Positions 36,190 to 49,599 are shown, counted from the stretch's first letter. The stretch is 64,000 nucleotides of DNA from Paragorgia papillata (GCA_035771165.1 JAWNZC010000234.1:3753001-3817000), one strand, 5' to 3'. Numbers and translations are program-made. The notes: generated from the letters alone by a model not told the origin.

Positions 36190-37275
36190 TAAATAACTAG
36201 AAATACATGAACGCAATAACCCCTCGCCCGCTTTTACATGCTTTTTTGAAACACCCCACCCACCCACCCCCTGATTAAAATAAGCACTCCAGATATACAG
36301 CCAATACAAAAACAAACAGATATAAAAACAAATGATATTAAATCCTTGGGATATTAAATTATAGATTTTATTATAATTTATAGAAATTATAGAATTTATG
36401 GATAGGTCGATAGGACGACAAAACTGATTTAAATCATTTAATGAAAGTTGAACATATCAAAGCAAAACTTAGATTTCATTATTAAATTCTGGTTGTAAAA
36501 AATATATTGTTTTTAGGATGTTTGAAAAGAGATTAATTTTAGCAAGCCTTTAAATGGCTTCTCTATGCATGTACATTTTGCAAAGGCAGAATTAAAAGTT
36601 AACAGCTCAAAAATTACATTTATAATAGAGTCTGAGATAAAAACAATTCAGTAAAATCGGATTCCAGAAAGAAGAACTAAACAGACAACGTTTCAGTCGA
36701 AAATTTGGAAACACAGCCAAGAAAACCGACAAAGCCCATGAGTAGTTTTTAATAATAAAAAGTGCGTGCACGTCCACCACGGTTAATATAAGCCTTAAAT
36801 GTAGTGTTTTAAGTTAGCTTTAGCTAAGCTGACTTATGGCTTGGACGATAAAAGGGAAAGCACGAAAACGTGAAGCTGTATATTTAGGACATAAGGACAA
36901 AATACAAATCCCCTACGGTTAACTTTAAAATGATTTTGAGATCACTGAGTGACCACAAACACTGCAATTCAGATCGAGTTTTCGTTTACCATACGGCGTT
37001 TGGTTTCTTCATGTTCTCTGGTTTCGCTTCAAGATATATTAAACCGGCTGTTTGAGTGTTTGTATCCTTTTCTTCGTTGTTCTCTTTTAATTTAAGTAAA
37101 GCAGGCTCCATTTCGTTAAACGAAAGCAAAAATAATACTGACAGAATATATACAGATTTAGTTTTCTGCATCGCTAGTCACCAGTGTCCAACTATTCTTA
37201 CCGCGTGACACCGTACCAAACATATATATAAATAAACTATTTCCGAGATTACTTCTCCCTCGCTTTTTCTAATTA
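36190..37275 (-). repeat. Interspersed repeat R1, copy 2 (inverted)
   Basis: Inverse of 1796-2100 joined to 4530-5150. It lacks the fold-back element of copy 1. Confidence 0.65.
36986..37171 (-). CDS. Short ORF with signal-peptide-like N-terminus (hypothetical)
   Basis: 61 codons: MQKTKSVYILSVLFLLSF followed by a polar, charged segment. A TATA-like run (TTTATATATATG) lies about 60 bp upstream. The related sequence in copy 1 (about 1940-2060) is disrupted. Whether it is translated is unknown. Confidence 0.25.
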   Translation of the reverse strand: MQKTKSVYILSVLFLLSFNEMEPALLKLKENNEEKDTNTQTAGLIYLEAKPENMKKPNAVW

Positions 37276-38213
37276 AGTTGGAATATAAAAAATATTCTGT
37301 GGTATCCGGCGAGCTTTATAACAACAAATCATTTGATAGGCATGCAAGATTTAATAATGCTATCGGTTTGCTATTGACAACTGTTGAATTTGGTAAATCC
37401 GTAAATGCCATCAGTCCTGGCCAGTACAAAAAGCTGTGTGTATTGCAGGCGAATGGTGTTTCGAACCTTATCGTTTGTTTTATAGAAATAATATTTTCTC
37501 AATCGTAGGAAGTTGCGGGAAGTTGTCCTTTGATACCAAATTTTCAATTAATTGACTTATCCATGAGAGGACGATTTGCTTTCACACTAAAGTGTTTAAC
37601 AACCGTGGCAAAGCGAAAAGGTGGTGAAATTTTTGGAACGAATCTGAAATGCTGGCATTTCGAGCAAAGCTCCTTAAGTATTTACTTTGATGAAGGACTC
37701 CCCTCGAAACGTCAGTATTTCGTTTCAAAACGATTCGGGTCTATCGATCTGGGTCTATCCTAATAATATGATTTTAATACGGTTCGTTCAACCCTTGATA
37801 AATGGTCAAAGATATTAAAACTATTTACCTGATGGAAATATCTTTCAGACACAAATGCACTTAATATTTTACAAATTACCAAGCAGTCTATTAATATATG
37901 GTTGTACGTCAACAACCAGCATCTCGTCCAATCAGTAAGCTGCGTCCCAATTTGGAGCGCTACTACTAAAAAAAAAATACTACGCGTACAGGCTCTCCTT
38001 CTCCTCCTCTCCCCAATCCCCCAAAGGAGAGCCGGCTCGCAGGCTATATTGCATGTGGATAATTTGCTATTAAATTTCAAGATAAGTTTTTTGTGACAAT
38101 TACGTAGCCAATCATTGATCAGGAAATCCGCGAGGTTGGACTCAAGTCATTGAAACACCCGGTGTCAACTGTCACTGACTTTCTTGTTCCTGGTTGTTGG
38201 CAATCCTTTTATA

Positions 38214-38292
38214 ATGGCGGTGGATCATCCCGTGGATGTCAAATCCTGGTTGACAGAAGTGGGATTTGAGAAATATAGTCAGATATTTGAAG
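38214..38292 (+). CDS. First coding exon of a SAM-domain gene (host)
   Basis: ATG opens MAVDHPVDVKSWLTEVGFEK, then YSQIFE. The W-L-x3-G-F-x2-Y-x3-F pattern is the start of a SAM domain. The exon ends at GAAG before GTACGT, a good splice donor. The following exons are not found downstream in this window; they may lie beyond it, or the exon is orphaned. Full domain architecture cannot be seen. Confidence 0.5.
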
Positions 38293-38735
38293 GTACGTTT
38301 AACCCCCACGAATATTAAACGCTTCAATTGGCTTCAATTGTTTAAAACGTCGTGACTTTATAAATGATTCTATCATTCTAACCAACATTACTCCGATCTA
38401 AACCATCGTCAATGTATTCTAGTCTGTAACTATAGCATTACTATTTCAATTTTAAACTTACATCTGTCCAGTGAATGACATTTTTAACGCAGTGGTCGCA
38501 CGCTGCGCGCAGTAATTTAAGGTCTTGATTGCTTTGTGTTTTGAACAGAATCAAGATTACTTATGATATGAGCTTATTGAAACAACTGTGTGTGTATGAA
38601 CAAATCGAACAAGACTGCCGCGTTCTAAACATTTTTAGTGAAAAACTGTCACTTCGTTTTGAAATCGCCATATTGTCTTGGTCCACAAAGAACGTTGTTC
38701 AGTCATTCTAAATAGAAACAAAGCATTCGAACCGG

Positions 38736-38955
38736 TTGGGCCAGCGTTCTACACCCTGCCCGTACATGCACCCAGCAGCATACTCAGGGGGGTCTAACCG
38801 ATGTAATTTATGTTTGGAAGAAAAACTGTGCATTATGAAATCCGAAAAACCCACTTTACTTAACAAAAAATCAGAAATCCTTTCAACATGTCGGCACAAA
38901 AACAAGTTTAAGATAAAGAACGTAGGTGTAGGCAAGAACAAAGGTAGGAATGTAG
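38736..38955 (+). pseudogene. Penelope-like element fragment (C-terminal, GIY-YIG region)
   Basis: The frame includes YSGGSNRCNLCLEEKLCIMK and LLNKKSEILSTCRHKNKF. N/C-LC-x-EKL-x-I-x-LLNK-SE-x3-CRH is the cysteine/histidine-bearing tail of the GIY-YIG nuclease domain in Penelope-like retroelements. The RT and the nuclease core are absent upstream, so the copy is 5'-truncated. Confidence 0.6.
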
Positions 38956-38957
38956 GT

Positions 38958-39092
38958 AGCGCACCATCGACCCACAAACCCAGAAGCGCGCCATCAACCC
39001 ACACACCCAGAAGCGCGCCATCAACCCACACACCCAGAAGCGCGCCATCAACCCACACACCCAGAAGCGCGCCATCAACCCACACACCCATT
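38958..39092. repeat. 27-bp tandem repeat, five units
   Basis: Five units of 27 bp containing GCGCGCCATCAACCCACAC. They are in frame with the Penelope fragment, giving SAPSTHTPR repeats. Confidence 0.9.
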
Positions 39093-39215
39093 AGCATTGA
39101 CGTAGGCAACTCCACCTATTTAAGACAGCGCCGAACAGAAAATCTTCAGCGGCGCCGCCTGAAGATCGCCCAGCGTGAAACTGACAATAGCGACCATCAA
39201 CATTTGAGGTAAGCC
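39093..39215 (+). mobile_element. Probable Penelope-like 3' end with inverted GAAGAT motif
   Basis: TATTTAAGACAGCGCC is followed by ATCTTCAG...CTGAAGAT (hairpin, 39138-39165), then CGCCCAGCGTGAAAC. CTGA-x-GA...GAAA recalls a hammerhead core, which Penelope elements often carry, but the helices do not fold convincingly by eye. Confidence 0.3.
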
Positions 39216-39223
39216 CACTTATA

Positions 39224-39224
39224 G

Positions 39225-39252
<28 letters not shown>
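39224..39252. repeat. (TA)n microsatellite
   Basis: Uninterrupted TA run. Confidence 0.85.
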
Positions 39253-39255
<3 letters not shown>

Positions 39256-40362
39256 CCTTTGCAGGTAGCTCCCGTGCTTCAAGTTACTTAATTTCCATCC
39301 TGCCATAGTTTGTTTGGGACGATAAGAAATTACTCCAAAACAGCGGATTGAAATACATTGTTTTACACGTATGTTTTTAGAAATAGCATTGGCTTCAATT
39401 TGATGTATAGTATAAGTTTCCTCGTTATTTTAAACTTTTTAAAATGTAGTAAATGTTCCACCATATTTCGCTGGGAAATAACACTAAGAAACTTGTTGTA
39501 GTTTTTCTGAGTTTTGAGCTGAAATACTTGGGCTATATATGAAACTGAAGCTATTGAAAAATGCTATTTGGTATAGAAACTTCAAGACTTTAGCTAAAAG
39601 GGAAATAATTTAAAAATATAAAAACAACTGCCATTTTGTTCGCCGTAGGTTACATGGGGGGTGTTTCAAAAAAGCATTTAATAAAAGCGGGCGAGGGGTT
39701 GTTGCATTCATGTATTTCTAGTTATTAACTATACAAGCATTCCAACAAAGATTCAAGTGACTATCAGTATCGAACTACAAAAAATATCAGTTATGTCATG
39801 TTGTATAGTCCATAGTATATATAGATCAAGAATTTTGAGAGTATGACGTCAAAATACCCTTCCGCTGAGCGGTGCAAGCGTACCTGTAAACTCGAATTTT
39901 AATGACCGCCGTGAAATTTGCGAAAAGAAGCTCAAAATTCGAAGACTTATATTTCTTTATTATTTGGCTTTAATATTAAGTGAGTTTACTTATTTGGTGC
40001 TAAACTTTAATTTTATGGAAAAAAATCGGCACCCAATATTTCATACTCTGGTACCACTTTAAAGGTACATGTATAAACTATAAAATTACAAATTTTGTTA
40101 TAAGCATCCAATCAGACGTGGTGTATAAACTTTCTCATTCATCACTTTAAATTTAAATAAGCTGAATTTCTGACTGCATTTTCTTATTTTATTTTGAAAA
40201 TATCAAGTTTCGTGAGTTGGTAAAACAACAAGTTAAACAAATGGTCTAAACAAACAGTACGAAACAACTAAGTATTGAATTAATAAATAAAATAGAATTG
40301 CTAAGTAAATATTTCAAAATATTTTTGGAATTTACTTACTGTTACATGTACCATTAAACTAG

Positions 40363-40365
40363 CCA

Positions 40366-40404
<39 letters not shown>

Positions 40405-40510
40405 GAAACTTTATTTAAATGTTTTTTCTTTTCTACATATACAATTATAAATCTCGCTTATTAAGGTAATTTACAATTTTCTACTTGAATCACAACTAAT
40501 AATATATAAT
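40363..40510 (-). mobile_element. Truncated LINE 3' end (inverse of 1370-1515)
   Basis: It starts with an AAT array (the inverse of an ATT tail) followed by GGAAACTTTATTTAAAT and ATAAATCTCGCTTATTAAGG, the inverse of the LINE 3' UTR near 1440-1500. Confidence 0.65.
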
Positions 40511-40549
40511 AACAACTAATGACTATATAATAAGTAGAGAATAATACCA

Positions 40550-40676
40550 TGTATGTGCGGAAATATTAAATTTATTTCGAGTGTTGACCAGGATATCTCA
40601 CGAGTGAGCGAAGCGAACGAGTGACATATCCTGTTCAACACGAGAACTAAATTTCATATTTCCAAGCATCCATGTA
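40550..40676. mobile_element. Palindromic MITE
   Basis: The arms are inverted: CATGTATG-TGCGGAAATATT at 40550 against AATATGAAA-like sequence near 40655, ending CATCCATG. The centre is GAGTGAGCGAAGCGAACGAG. Confidence 0.6.
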
Positions 40677-40806
40677 TTGTTCTGTTTATTATATAAAAAC
40701 GTTGTCCTATTGCCTTGCAAAAATTGCATTAAACTATAATGCTGATTCAGCGATAATCGTCAGATGTGCGATTATCATAAATAATCGCACATGTGAGATT
40801 ATCACT

Positions 40807-42036
<1,230 letters not shown>

Positions 42037-42147
42037 CATATAAGTGTGGACATTGTTAGTGAGACTGGCAAAAATATTGGCAGTACTTGTACCTTACCAC
42101 AATTATTGTGAGTCAGAGGCCATGGGCCGTAAAGGTTATCTATTTTG

Positions 42148-42258
<111 letters not shown>

Positions 42259-42341
42259 GTATTTATCTATACACGATAAGCATTAGCTGATGTGGTTGTG
42301 TATTTACATGTATAACTGAAAAGTAGATACCTAAAATATAA

Positions 42342-43143
42342 AATATACTAAGAGATTATTAACCGAGAACGAGGTCTGAACGGGAAAATATCAGACCGAC
42401 GTCTTGACAGTACGGACCGAGCCGCAGGCGAGGTCTGATATTTTCCCGTACAGACCGAGTAAACGAGGTTAATAAAGCGTTTATTATATGGCTATTTCAA
42501 GTTTTTCGATAATTATTGTATCAAACTTAGCGTGGAAATCTTAGAAATTCACGCGAGCAAAATCAACATCCGGGACAGCGGTCCGGATACGGAAAAAGAC
42601 GGAGCGTGGTCCGGATACGCATTTTTACGGACTGTGCGTTGACCAATCAGAACTCAGGATATTACAAAGCCATATAATAATAATTATCAATTATTGGACG
42701 AGTTCGGCATCGGCAAATAACGACTAGTAGCTCGCCACTGACAAATCATGATATTTTGCGATAGACGAGTTCAATAATTGATTTATCATTCATAAAACAG
42801 TTCATAAAATCTGAAGTTAGAGATCGCCACTCTTCTTTGTGTCTTCTGCATACTAAAATCTTCGTAAAACTTACTTTTTGTTGGCACGAGTGTTGCTTTT
42901 TATCTCACTAAATCTTCCTTTTAACTATTTCTTTAGTACATTGTCGTTATGAATGCTTCCAAATACTCTCGATTATTTCCTCGGATAGCTGAAGAACTAG
43001 CCGCCATGTTGACGAAAATTATTTGCAGTCAGCAGCGCCATTGCTAGTGCGCATGCTCATAACATTATTTGCAGCAAAAACTTATTGGCACTCAGTTATT
43101 TGCAGGTGAATTAACCAATCAGAATGCAGGATAGAAACGAAAT
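42342..43143. mobile_element. Palindrome-rich insertion absent from copy 1
   Basis: Copy 1 (about 5990) lacks this block. It contains GGTCTGA-x-CGGGAAAATATCAGACC / GGTCTGATATTTTCCCG inverted pairs and a second pair around ATCAATTATTGGACGAGTTC. No ORF. Probably one or two MITEs. Confidence 0.55.
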
Positions 43144-44025
43144 GAATGATAATACATTTTATTATACGTGTAATAATTTTATCGGGCATAAAATGAATAA
43201 TTTTCTACCAGTTTTAACAGCTCTAAATCATTATTGGTTTGTTGTTTACAAAATTGTTTACTTTTCTTGTCAAAACTTTGGAGCAAAGATTGTTTTGATG
43301 ACACATGTTGCATTTTTCTGCCAAGTTATGAGTTATGTAAATATTTGTTGCAATGAAATACATACCGACGTGGAGGGGGCACTGTTCAAGATACTGTTTA
43401 CCGTATACTGACTTTGATTTTTTTCTAAATAGCCAATAAAATTATTATAGTAGTACTACAGTTGATGTTCTTGGTCATATGTTTTTGGCAAATTTTAACC
43501 CCCACCTACGGATCAGGCTAAATGAGCCTGAATTGGGCCAAAAACATATTTATGCCTGCAAACATCAACTCTATTGTTATATTATAATATCCTATTTACT
43601 AAATATCTTACAACTATGTATAGTCTATAATTACAATTTCCTTATTACATGCTTATCAGGGCATGAGATTTCCGGTATCTCGATATCCCAGGGATAATAG
43701 ATTTTAAGTTTGGATACTGGGCATCATAAGCTCAGTATCCCGTGGGGATACCATGAAAATTGGGATAGTGAACAATTGTTGAGCAGCTATCCCAATTAAT
43801 AGTTGTCTTTCTTCGCATCTTGTCTGCGAATGTTGGTGGAAAATTTGACCAACTGTAATCTCATTCCCAGTGGATGCCAGGATTAAATGATAGGCATACA
43901 TGAAGTAGTACAGGCAACAAGGAGCCATTGGGATACTCGCAGTTGAGGTGACCGCGAGGAAATAGGTCCGAGTCAACTTCGGAACAATCATCAGGATTCG
44001 GATTTTTGTACTCGGATTTTTCAAA

Positions 44026-44099
44026 ATGGCGGCCATAATTTCAATCCAAGGAGTGACAAAACTCAACGAAGACAATAGACACCTCAACGGAAGAACAAG
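44026..44099 (+). other. Possible first exon of the ZNF862-like gene, inside the left TIR
   Basis: ATG after TTTTTCAAA opens MAAIISIQGVTKLNEDNRHL and ends before GTAAGAATTT. The right TIR carries a decayed inverse of it. Frame continuity to the next candidate exon (45596-45674, ARSNSVDELNEDVDQ) is not clean. Confidence 0.35.
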
Positions 44100-44152
44100 G
44101 TAAGAATTTGTAAGAGTAATAAGATTTAGGACTCTAAAGTTTTTATTTTATT

Positions 44153-45314
44153 AAGAATCGTGGTGCAAATTTAGTAAAATGCTTGTAGTAGTCTAGACGA
44201 ATTTTTATAACTCATATAATACAGTGGCGTGGTGGCAAGTTTCAGGCTGGGGTGGCCAGATTACAGTAGCTTTGGTGCCCCCCCCCCTCCCCCCCCCCCC
44301 AAAAAAAAAAAAAAAGGGAAAAAAGACATTACTGTATTTGATAAATGATCACATTTTTTGTTTTAAAATAACTGAAGTAGCAATATAATATTACAACAAA
44401 CAACGGGTTCTCTCAAAAACCATACCAATGCAAGCGGCGAAGTAGCGCCAAACCTCTAGGGGGGTCCGAGAGTCTCTGATATGCCATTTCCTGTATTTTG
44501 GAGTGAGATTTTACAGAATTCTCAAGATTATAAAACTTCATAGAAAACACAAAAGATTACAGATTTCAGATCTTTATATCCCTCCATAGAAGACCTAGCT
44601 ATACAAAGAAATAGGTTTATTTTGTTCAGTTTTGGAGCCCTTGCTAGTTTTGGTGCCCCTTCTGCAACCCTAGCTGGGGGGCCTTGCCCTCTCCCCCCCC
44701 CCCCCCCCCCCCTCGGGCCCGCCTGCCACTGTATATATATATATATATATATATATATTTAACAATTATTCACCTCAGTGTCGGTGAATATCCACACTAT
44801 TCACCGACACTGACGTGAATAATTGTTTTAGCATACCTCATAAATGAAATAATAATAAGTTTAACATTCTTACATTTTTCGGTATTTTATACAAGACACG
44901 GCCGCTAGCAACTTGGGCACTTGGCTAGCACTTGGCGTACTCGATACTTGTCGAAAAAACAGTTTTTACAACTTTTGAATATATTAATGGCTAAAAAATT
45001 GTAAAGAAACATACCTGTGGACACTCTTCTACTTAATTTTGTTGACTTTTTTCGTTATTCTACAACATCAGCCTTGTTTATCAACAAAATTTCCTGCTTC
45101 GGTAAACAAAGCAAAACTGGCCGCCATTTTGTTTTGCCCGCAGGTGAATAGTGCAGGATACCCCGAGCTAGAGGAACCAATCAGATTGCTTGAAAAGCAC
45201 TATTCACCTGCGAGGTATATGCTAAATATATATACATATATATATATATATATGAGCCATAAAAATTCGTCTAGACTACTACAAGCATTTTACTAAATTT
45301 GCACCACGATTCTT
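44153..45314. mobile_element. Insertion with 65-bp inverted ends inside an intron
   Basis: The arm 44153-44217 (AATCGTGGTGCAAATTTAGT...) is inverted at 45250-45314. Between them are poly-C/A runs, a TA array (44720-44757) and a hairpin at 44765-44830 (TTCACGTCAGTGTCGG type). No gene. Confidence 0.55.
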
Positions 45315-45340
45315 TGGTGTTGGCTGTAGCATGGGAAAAG
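45315..45340 (+). other. 26-bp piece of RLE LINE ORF at a repeat junction
   Basis: It matches 41521-41546 exactly (TGGTGTTGGCTGTAGC...) and abuts the inverted-repeat arm. Confidence 0.6.
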
Positions 45341-45792
45341 ATGATTTGCACCGGGAAGAATTAATAGCAATATGGCGGCACAGAATAGGGACATAAGGGT
45401 TTTTTTCACTTCTACTCAAAGGTAATTCATCATATTTTGTACTGATAGTTTCTACTCAAACAGTGTAATGAGTTTTCTTGGTTCTTTAATAAATATCTGA
45501 CATTCATTTGCATAATGGAGTAATTTACATAGCAATACGCCAATAAATTTGCATGTTTAATATTGAATACGTTCTATAATTTATTCGCATCGACAGGCCC
45601 GAAGCAATTCTGTCGATGAATTAAACGAAGATGTAGATCAAGTTACAAGAAACTCTGAATTGGACTCTGACATGGTATGGTTTAAAACTTGCGTTTTCAT
45701 AGTGCAGAGTTTAGGCCCGATGGGAGAGTGGCATCTTAAATGTAGGAACTAGGAAGGCTACCTGTTGAATTTTCGTTCCATTTCCTACTGAA

Positions 45793-46485
45793 ATGACAAA
45801 AATTCCAAAATTAATATTTTCATTTTACAAGTGTGTCAGCGACATGGAACAAGGTCAACTATTGCCAAAAAGAGTCAAAAGTATACCCACTAGAAAGCGA
45901 AGTAAAAAAGCAAGAGCACGTCCTGTGTTTCCGAAGAAATGGCTTTCTGATCCTAAATACAAGGAATGCCTTCGTTATGATGTTCAACATAACATGATGT
46001 GGTGCGATTTCTGTCGCAGTAACAAGATATGTGGAGTGTGGGCCGAGGAAGGAACACAAAACTTCAGGTGATCATATTTCTACCTTGCAAAAAAGTGACA
46101 ACTGACAAGCCCAACATATTTTTTAAAATTCATTTTACTTTTTTAACAAATTACAGGAAAAAAACTCTTCTTGTCCACATGGCTAGTAATGATCATGCAA
46201 GAATTGCATTGGCCCGTGATCCGGCACAAAAAAAAAATGAAAAAACAGGAAGCACGTTCTTATAAATCAGCTCTAAGAACAGTTTACTGGATTGCTAGTG
46301 AGGAAATTGCTAACTGCAAATATCCAAGCCTTCTTCAGTTCCAACGTGAGCAGGGTGTCAAGGACATCATTCAATTGAATCGAGGAAAGAATTGTAAAAA
46401 GGAAAGTCCAGAGTCCTTTAACGAACTCCTCCACTCATTGAGTGAACTACGTAATTGTTATTATTTCTGCAGTTATGCAGTACCT
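45793..46485 (+). pseudogene. ZNF862-like gene, zinc-finger exons
   Basis: The first exon (to about 46069, before GTGATC) encodes FPKKWLSDPKYKECLRYD, then MMWCDFCRSNKICG, a TTF/BED-like C-x2-C finger. The next exon (from about 46157 after TTACAG) completes H-x4-H-like residues (HMASNDHARIALARD). A long A run near 46225 shifts the frame into IASEEIANCKYPSLLQFQRE. ZNF862-type proteins are hAT transposase derivatives with such fingers. The frameshift suggests decay. Confidence 0.5.
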
Positions 46486-47149
46486 GTTTAGCTCATGCTC
46501 TTGATGTTGTAGAGTCAATAATTTATATCTTGTATGGAATTACAGGTTTTTTTGAGAAAAATGCTTGAACACCTTAAAATTTAAAAAATTTATATTTTGT
46601 TTTGGGCTAAATTATTTTGGTACCATTAGAGAGATATCATAAGACTGATGCTAGTAACACTTTTCATTGACATGTTGTTGCCATGGTAACGAGGTAACAG
46701 ACCCCCAACCGGGAAAAAGTGATGTGTTTTGTGCAAAGGATAGCTCAAGAACCAAAGTTCGTACATTCTCAGTAAAAGGCTTAAAATGATCTACAGACAT
46801 ACCTTTTTGTTCTGAACCTCAAAAATCTTAACAAAATTGTGTTTCCAACCAGAAAAAAACATTTTTCTTCAATAATGACGTCATTACTTGCAACGTCAGC
46901 ACAAATTTGTCCATTATCAACCACACACAAAGTAATTGTTCACATTTTTGAACAATTAGAACATAAAACAACACCATAGCAACTATTTGTGAAAGTTTCA
47001 GCAAGTTTGGTCAAATATTTACTCAGATATCCTTTGTAGAGTAAAGTCAAAAAGCCCAAATTGCTGAATTTGGGAAAATCAAGTTCAAAAGTTGAAGATG
47101 TTATCACAAGGTAGTTCATTTCCACATTTCTTCTGGAGCCATGAATTAA
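46486..47149. other. Intron / left part of MULE, no gene
   Basis: AT-rich. It includes GTTGCCATGGTAACGAGGTA (46675), a phrase that echoes TTGCTATGGAAAAC near 49220 at the other side of the MULE. Exact MULE ends could not be fixed. Confidence 0.4.
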
Positions 47150-48980
47150 TCACAAAAAGCTACCAGAACCAGTAGCATATGTTACCCCTTCCTTTGCATT
47201 ATCTCCCTTTTTCTTCTTTCCCCCACGTAGCGTTCTTTTCTTGATGGTAGCTGGTTCCTTATAGTTGGCTTTGGAAACCCTCAAATTGTCAATGCGCTGG
47301 CATTCTGCCTGACAATATTGGCCAGGGGTGATTCCAAGCTGCTCAAAAACTTTAATAGAGGCTCTACATCCAGTATTAAAGCTAGCAACAGCATCATACA
47401 CCCCCAGTTGCAATACCTCTGATCCAACAAATGTCCCCTTCGGTACTCGCTCCCAAATCATCCCATTGAGGGACTCGTTTTGATTTTGTGTTTTGCCATC
47501 CAAACATTTTGACAAAAGGCTATCATCACTCAACCTTTGGAAAACTGGTTTTAGAGCTCCAATAACATCCAAAGGCAAACCAGCACCATGCTTGTATGTA
47601 TTGGTCCCATTTGTTTTGTCCCGCATATAACCACACCAACTATCTGCACCCTCAGGACAATGATTATGCAATTGTCTTTTCTCTGAAGAGGAGCAGTAAA
47701 ACAAGCATGCATGGATTGCCTTTTTCATTCCAGCAAGATCACCTGGATTGCCTCTTATGGCAATACCATAATAATTTTGGAGTTTATCAATCATTGTATC
47801 GGTCAGTCGCCCTTTCCCACCCATCCCCTTTGTCTCTTTCTTCAGTTTCCGCAATGCGGTTCCCAGTCGATTCTGGACATGGCCAACACATTCTTTTTTC
47901 TCTACTGTAATACCATGATCTTGGTATACATCTCTTACTGTCTGAAAACTTTTGCTGTCTCCATCGCCAAAATATTCCCCATATATATAAGTTTATGGTT
48001 TTCAATGGAGCGGTTGAAAATTCGCATAGCTCCCTCTGGTTCCATGGCAGGTGCTGAACCTGTGGAGTTTGCCTTGCAGTTAACTTCATGGTCGATCCTC
48101 CATGAAGCATTTTGGGGGCTGTTGTCATCATCTTCATGGGCCTTGCACTGCTTACATACTTTGCTTAGTGCCTCAACATCCAGCACCTTCCCAGTATCAA
48201 TGCTGAGAACAGTTACACAACCATTGAGCGACGAAAAACCTCTTCTCTGCCATGTAACATCACAAGAAATGCCACATTCAACAACACCGGTACTTTCATT
48301 GACTTCTGGCTTTATCTCATGAATCTCCGCAGCAGCAAGATTCATCGTTTCGACTGAAACCTCTTTTACTGCATTTAGCAGAGCTTTATTGTGGTGAGAG
48401 TATGGAGTTGGCCTGGGAGGTGGTGGCATGTTCATAAGCCCACAAAATCTTTTTGCTGCTGCATGGCCACAACCAATGGACCTCATTGCATAAACCAGTC
48501 TTCTATTTACTTCAAAAAAACGGGATATTTGAGAGGAAGTAGAGAACTGGTTTTTCCAACCACAAGAACAACAAAGAAGCTGGAGGTTGGAAGCACAACC
48601 TGGTTTTTCCAACCACAAGAACAACAAAGAAGCTGGAGGTTGGAAGCACAACCTTTTCGTTTTCCATTCATTTCCTGTAGAATAAGACTGCATTCGAAGC
48701 ATTATTTACAAGGCAGCATTCTAAATACGGATGATAAAATAGCCATATCAACAAACCGATAACCTCTTACAGTTGATTCTTCGTTAGGCCTATTATCATC
48801 AAGTCTTGGTCGCTTAGCATTAGGAATCTTCCGGGCAGAGGCTGAAACTTGGCTTGCTGGTGACTGGTCATGCTGGTTGGCATCACCACTTGGAACAGTC
48901 GTATTTTTAGCCTTTTGATGCTGATTCCCGCGATATTTACGTTTCTTTGAGTAGCTAGATCGTGATCGTCGCATTTTCAA
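47150..48980 (-). pseudogene. Mutator-like (MULE) transposase, broken
   Basis: Three frames in order. 48980-48702 has a nuclear-localisation-rich N-terminus and GYRFVDMAILSSVFRMLPC, then a stop. 48702-47935 has SSLNGCVTVLSIDTGKVLDV and CKQCKAH, followed by MEPEGAMRIFNRSIENHKL. 47854-47150 has LTDTMIDKLQNYYGIAIRGN, SWCGYMRDK and TQNQNESLNGMIWERVPKGT. This order is that of the animal 'Mutator' transposase domain. The DGDSK-type catalytic region falls at the frame break near 47940-47960, where the expected acidic motif is not readable. A 53-bp tandem duplication further disrupts the N-terminal part. Inactive copy. Confidence 0.75.
48548..48653. repeat. 53-bp perfect tandem duplication in the MULE transposase
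   Basis: 48548-48600 is repeated exactly at 48601-48653 (TGGTTTTTCCAACCACAAGA...). 53 is not a multiple of three, so it shifts the frame. Confidence 0.95.
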
Positions 48981-49372
48981 CAGATACTGATGCTAACAGC
49001 ACGTGGAAGTTTAAAAGATTCGATTTGATAACAAGATGAAGACTACACTACAGAAACCAAGGCAAAATTGCTTTTACAAGATCCTTTAGGGGAGAAGAAC
49101 TTCATGTAACCTTAGTTTAAGTGTTAATGTACAAATAAAACAAGGGAGGGATGGTAGGTGTATTTTTAGACATTATTTTAGACATCACCAAAAAGATTCG
49201 TCTGTTGCTATGGGCGTTGCTATGGAAAACATTATACTTGTCTCAGCAATTTCCTAAAAATTTCCCTTTTACATCGCGAATTTCGGTTAAATCATGTTTC
49301 GGGATGAAAAACAAATGAATAATGGTTACATTTTCAATAGTTTTGAAAAAACCGAAAATTTCAAAATTTTGA

Positions 49373-49599
49373 GTGGAAGACCACCTTAATTCTTCACCCT
49401 TCATTGGCCTTGGTATCAATGAGTCCACCGATCGGTCACAGGAAAAGCATATAGCTGCTGTTGTTAGATATGTTGACTCCAACGAAACTAAGATCAAGAC
49501 CACATTCCTTAAATTATCAGTTATTACAAGTGGCACTGCTCCAGTAATTGTTGAAGCTGTCAAGAAAATCCTGGGAGATTTTAGCATTCCTGTGAACAA
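49373..49599 (+). pseudogene. ZNF862-like gene, catalytic exon 1
   Basis: The sequence encodes FIGLGINESTDRSQEKHIAA, then TTFLKLSVITSGTAPVIVEA, ending before GTACCG. D-E-S-T-D-x-S is the first catalytic-aspartate region of this hAT-like family; here the first acidic position reads N (INEST), so the active site may be altered. The MULE lies just upstream in the preceding intron. Confidence 0.6.

Larger units (their letters stand above)
35657..38046. mobile_element. Possible TIR element, ends TAGCCTGCGAGCCGGC
   Basis: TAGCCTGCGAGCCGGC at 35657 is exactly inverted at 38031-38046. No target duplication is clear, and the inside includes the inverted R1 copy. The two ends could also be separate short elements. 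Confidence 0.35.
35494..38213. other. Non-genic region, mostly old repeats
   Basis: It includes an inverted copy of repeat R1 and a pair of short inverted ends (see next entries). A stretch at 35850-36010 resembles the arm at 3700-3870. No convincing gene except a short signal-bearing frame. Confidence 0.5.

Noticed and set aside
38736..39212. A new secreted repeat protein (SAPSTHTPR)n
   Set aside because: The N-terminal part is a Penelope-like nuclease tail and the repeats are a 27-bp tandem array; a retroelement remnant is simpler.
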